From CBDCWT01 sp965223305 (GTDB lineage Bacteria > Planctomycetota > Planctomycetia > Pirellulales > Pirellulaceae), in NCBI GenBank assembly GCA_965223305.1, contig CBDCWT010000055.1, forward strand, positions 1-60,414: a stretch of 60,414 nucleotides of DNA, given 5' to 3'. Below the pieces are notes generated by a model. The model was not told the DNA's origin. It did no database searches and saw only the letters and a program-made list of their open reading frames with translations. Shown piece by piece: positions 60,166 to 60,414 of this stretch (position 1 is its first letter; every line of letters begins with the position of its first letter). The position numbers were made by a program, and so were the translations under genes.

Positions 60166-60414
60166 TATGAACCCCGAGGTCCGCTTTTTCTAGGCTTTTC
60201 CTTAACAAGGCGGTCGTTTTAGTTGTCATATCTACTTCAGATTCGCCGACCCGACCCGGTTCCCGGCCGTCGTGGTTGCCTAAGCTGGAACCTTACGTTA
60301 TTCTGTGAAAACTGTGCCGTCCCCCTAGGGCGACGGCCTCTCCGCTGGTACGGCAGCTTCCTACCGTACGTCCGCTCCCGGTTTCTCCGTGCGCATTTTC
60401 TGCAAGTCTCAACG
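60166..60414. other. Region upstream of the kinase gene, with two hairpins
   Basis: No gene is seen up to the window edge. GCCGTC (60316-60321) pairs with GACGGC (60332-60337), and GTACGG (60348-60353) pairs with CCGTAC (60364-60369). They may mark the 3' end of a gene outside the window or the leader of the kinase gene. No promoter boxes were confidently recognised. Confidence 0.4.

Noticed and set aside
1..60414. tRNA, rRNA, CRISPR array, insertion sequence or exosortase gene
   Set aside because: No cloverleaf, no regularly spaced identical repeats, no transposase frame, and no exosortase-like membrane protein was found by reading both strands.

Overview
The window looks like a planctomycete chromosome segment, probably of the Pirellulales/Rhodopirellula type. 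The reasons are an LEPR-XLL-type leader on a giant surface protein, a PQQ-propeller protein, families of short intergenic hairpin repeats and a very long exopolysaccharide (EPS) locus. The taxonomic call is inference. Nearly every gene lies on the minus strand, so the locus reads from right to left.

Right end (57287-60165): a PAS/GAF histidine kinase with a NarL-type response regulator, then a stand-alone degenerate receiver domain. From 56911 leftwards comes the EPS locus. It starts with a Wzz/BY-kinase fusion and a hairpin-rich 87-bp spacer. The next genes are an APH-type kinase, a Wzx flippase, an unrecognised propeller-like protein, a P-loop kinase-like protein, an asparagine-synthase-type amidotransferase, GT4 enzymes and an O-antigen-ligase/polymerase-type membrane protein. 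Two amino-sugar modules follow (aminotransferases, left-handed-beta-helix acyltransferases, an SDR and a Gfo/Idh oxidoreductase). After these come GT39 and GT2/GT4 enzymes, two polysaccharide-deacetylase-type proteins, a WbaP-type initiating sugar transferase, a PHP-like protein, two more asparagine-synthase-like genes, a GlpD-like oxidoreductase, an epimerase, two methyltransferases, a NodU-type carbamoyltransferase, an LPG-synthase-type membrane protein, a VanZ protein, a PQQ-propeller membrane protein and a YdjM-type membrane protein. Many junctions are ATGA, GTGA or TAGTG overlaps, which indicates long coupled operons. Together they suggest Wzx/Wzy-dependent assembly of an amino-sugar EPS with amidotransfer, methyl and carbamoyl decoration, length control by the tyrosine kinase and transcriptional control by the two-component genes. 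Several glycosyltransferases resemble exosortase-locus families, but no exosortase is present in the window.

Left end (1-6613): two convergent paralogues of a beta-helix/cadherin-like/LamG surface protein. They share about 1 kb of nearly identical inverted sequence. The plus-strand copy is frame-disrupted. Between them lie nested-hairpin repeat units.

A recurring oddity is that at least nine frame breaks are each explained by one extra G or C in a short G/C run. They affect the plus-strand paralogue, a GlpD-like gene, an AsnB gene (twice), the WbaP gene (twice) and probably the kinase/regulator junction. A systematic sequencing or assembly error is the simplest explanation, so I describe these genes as probably intact in the cell. 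No tRNA, rRNA, CRISPR array or insertion sequence was seen.
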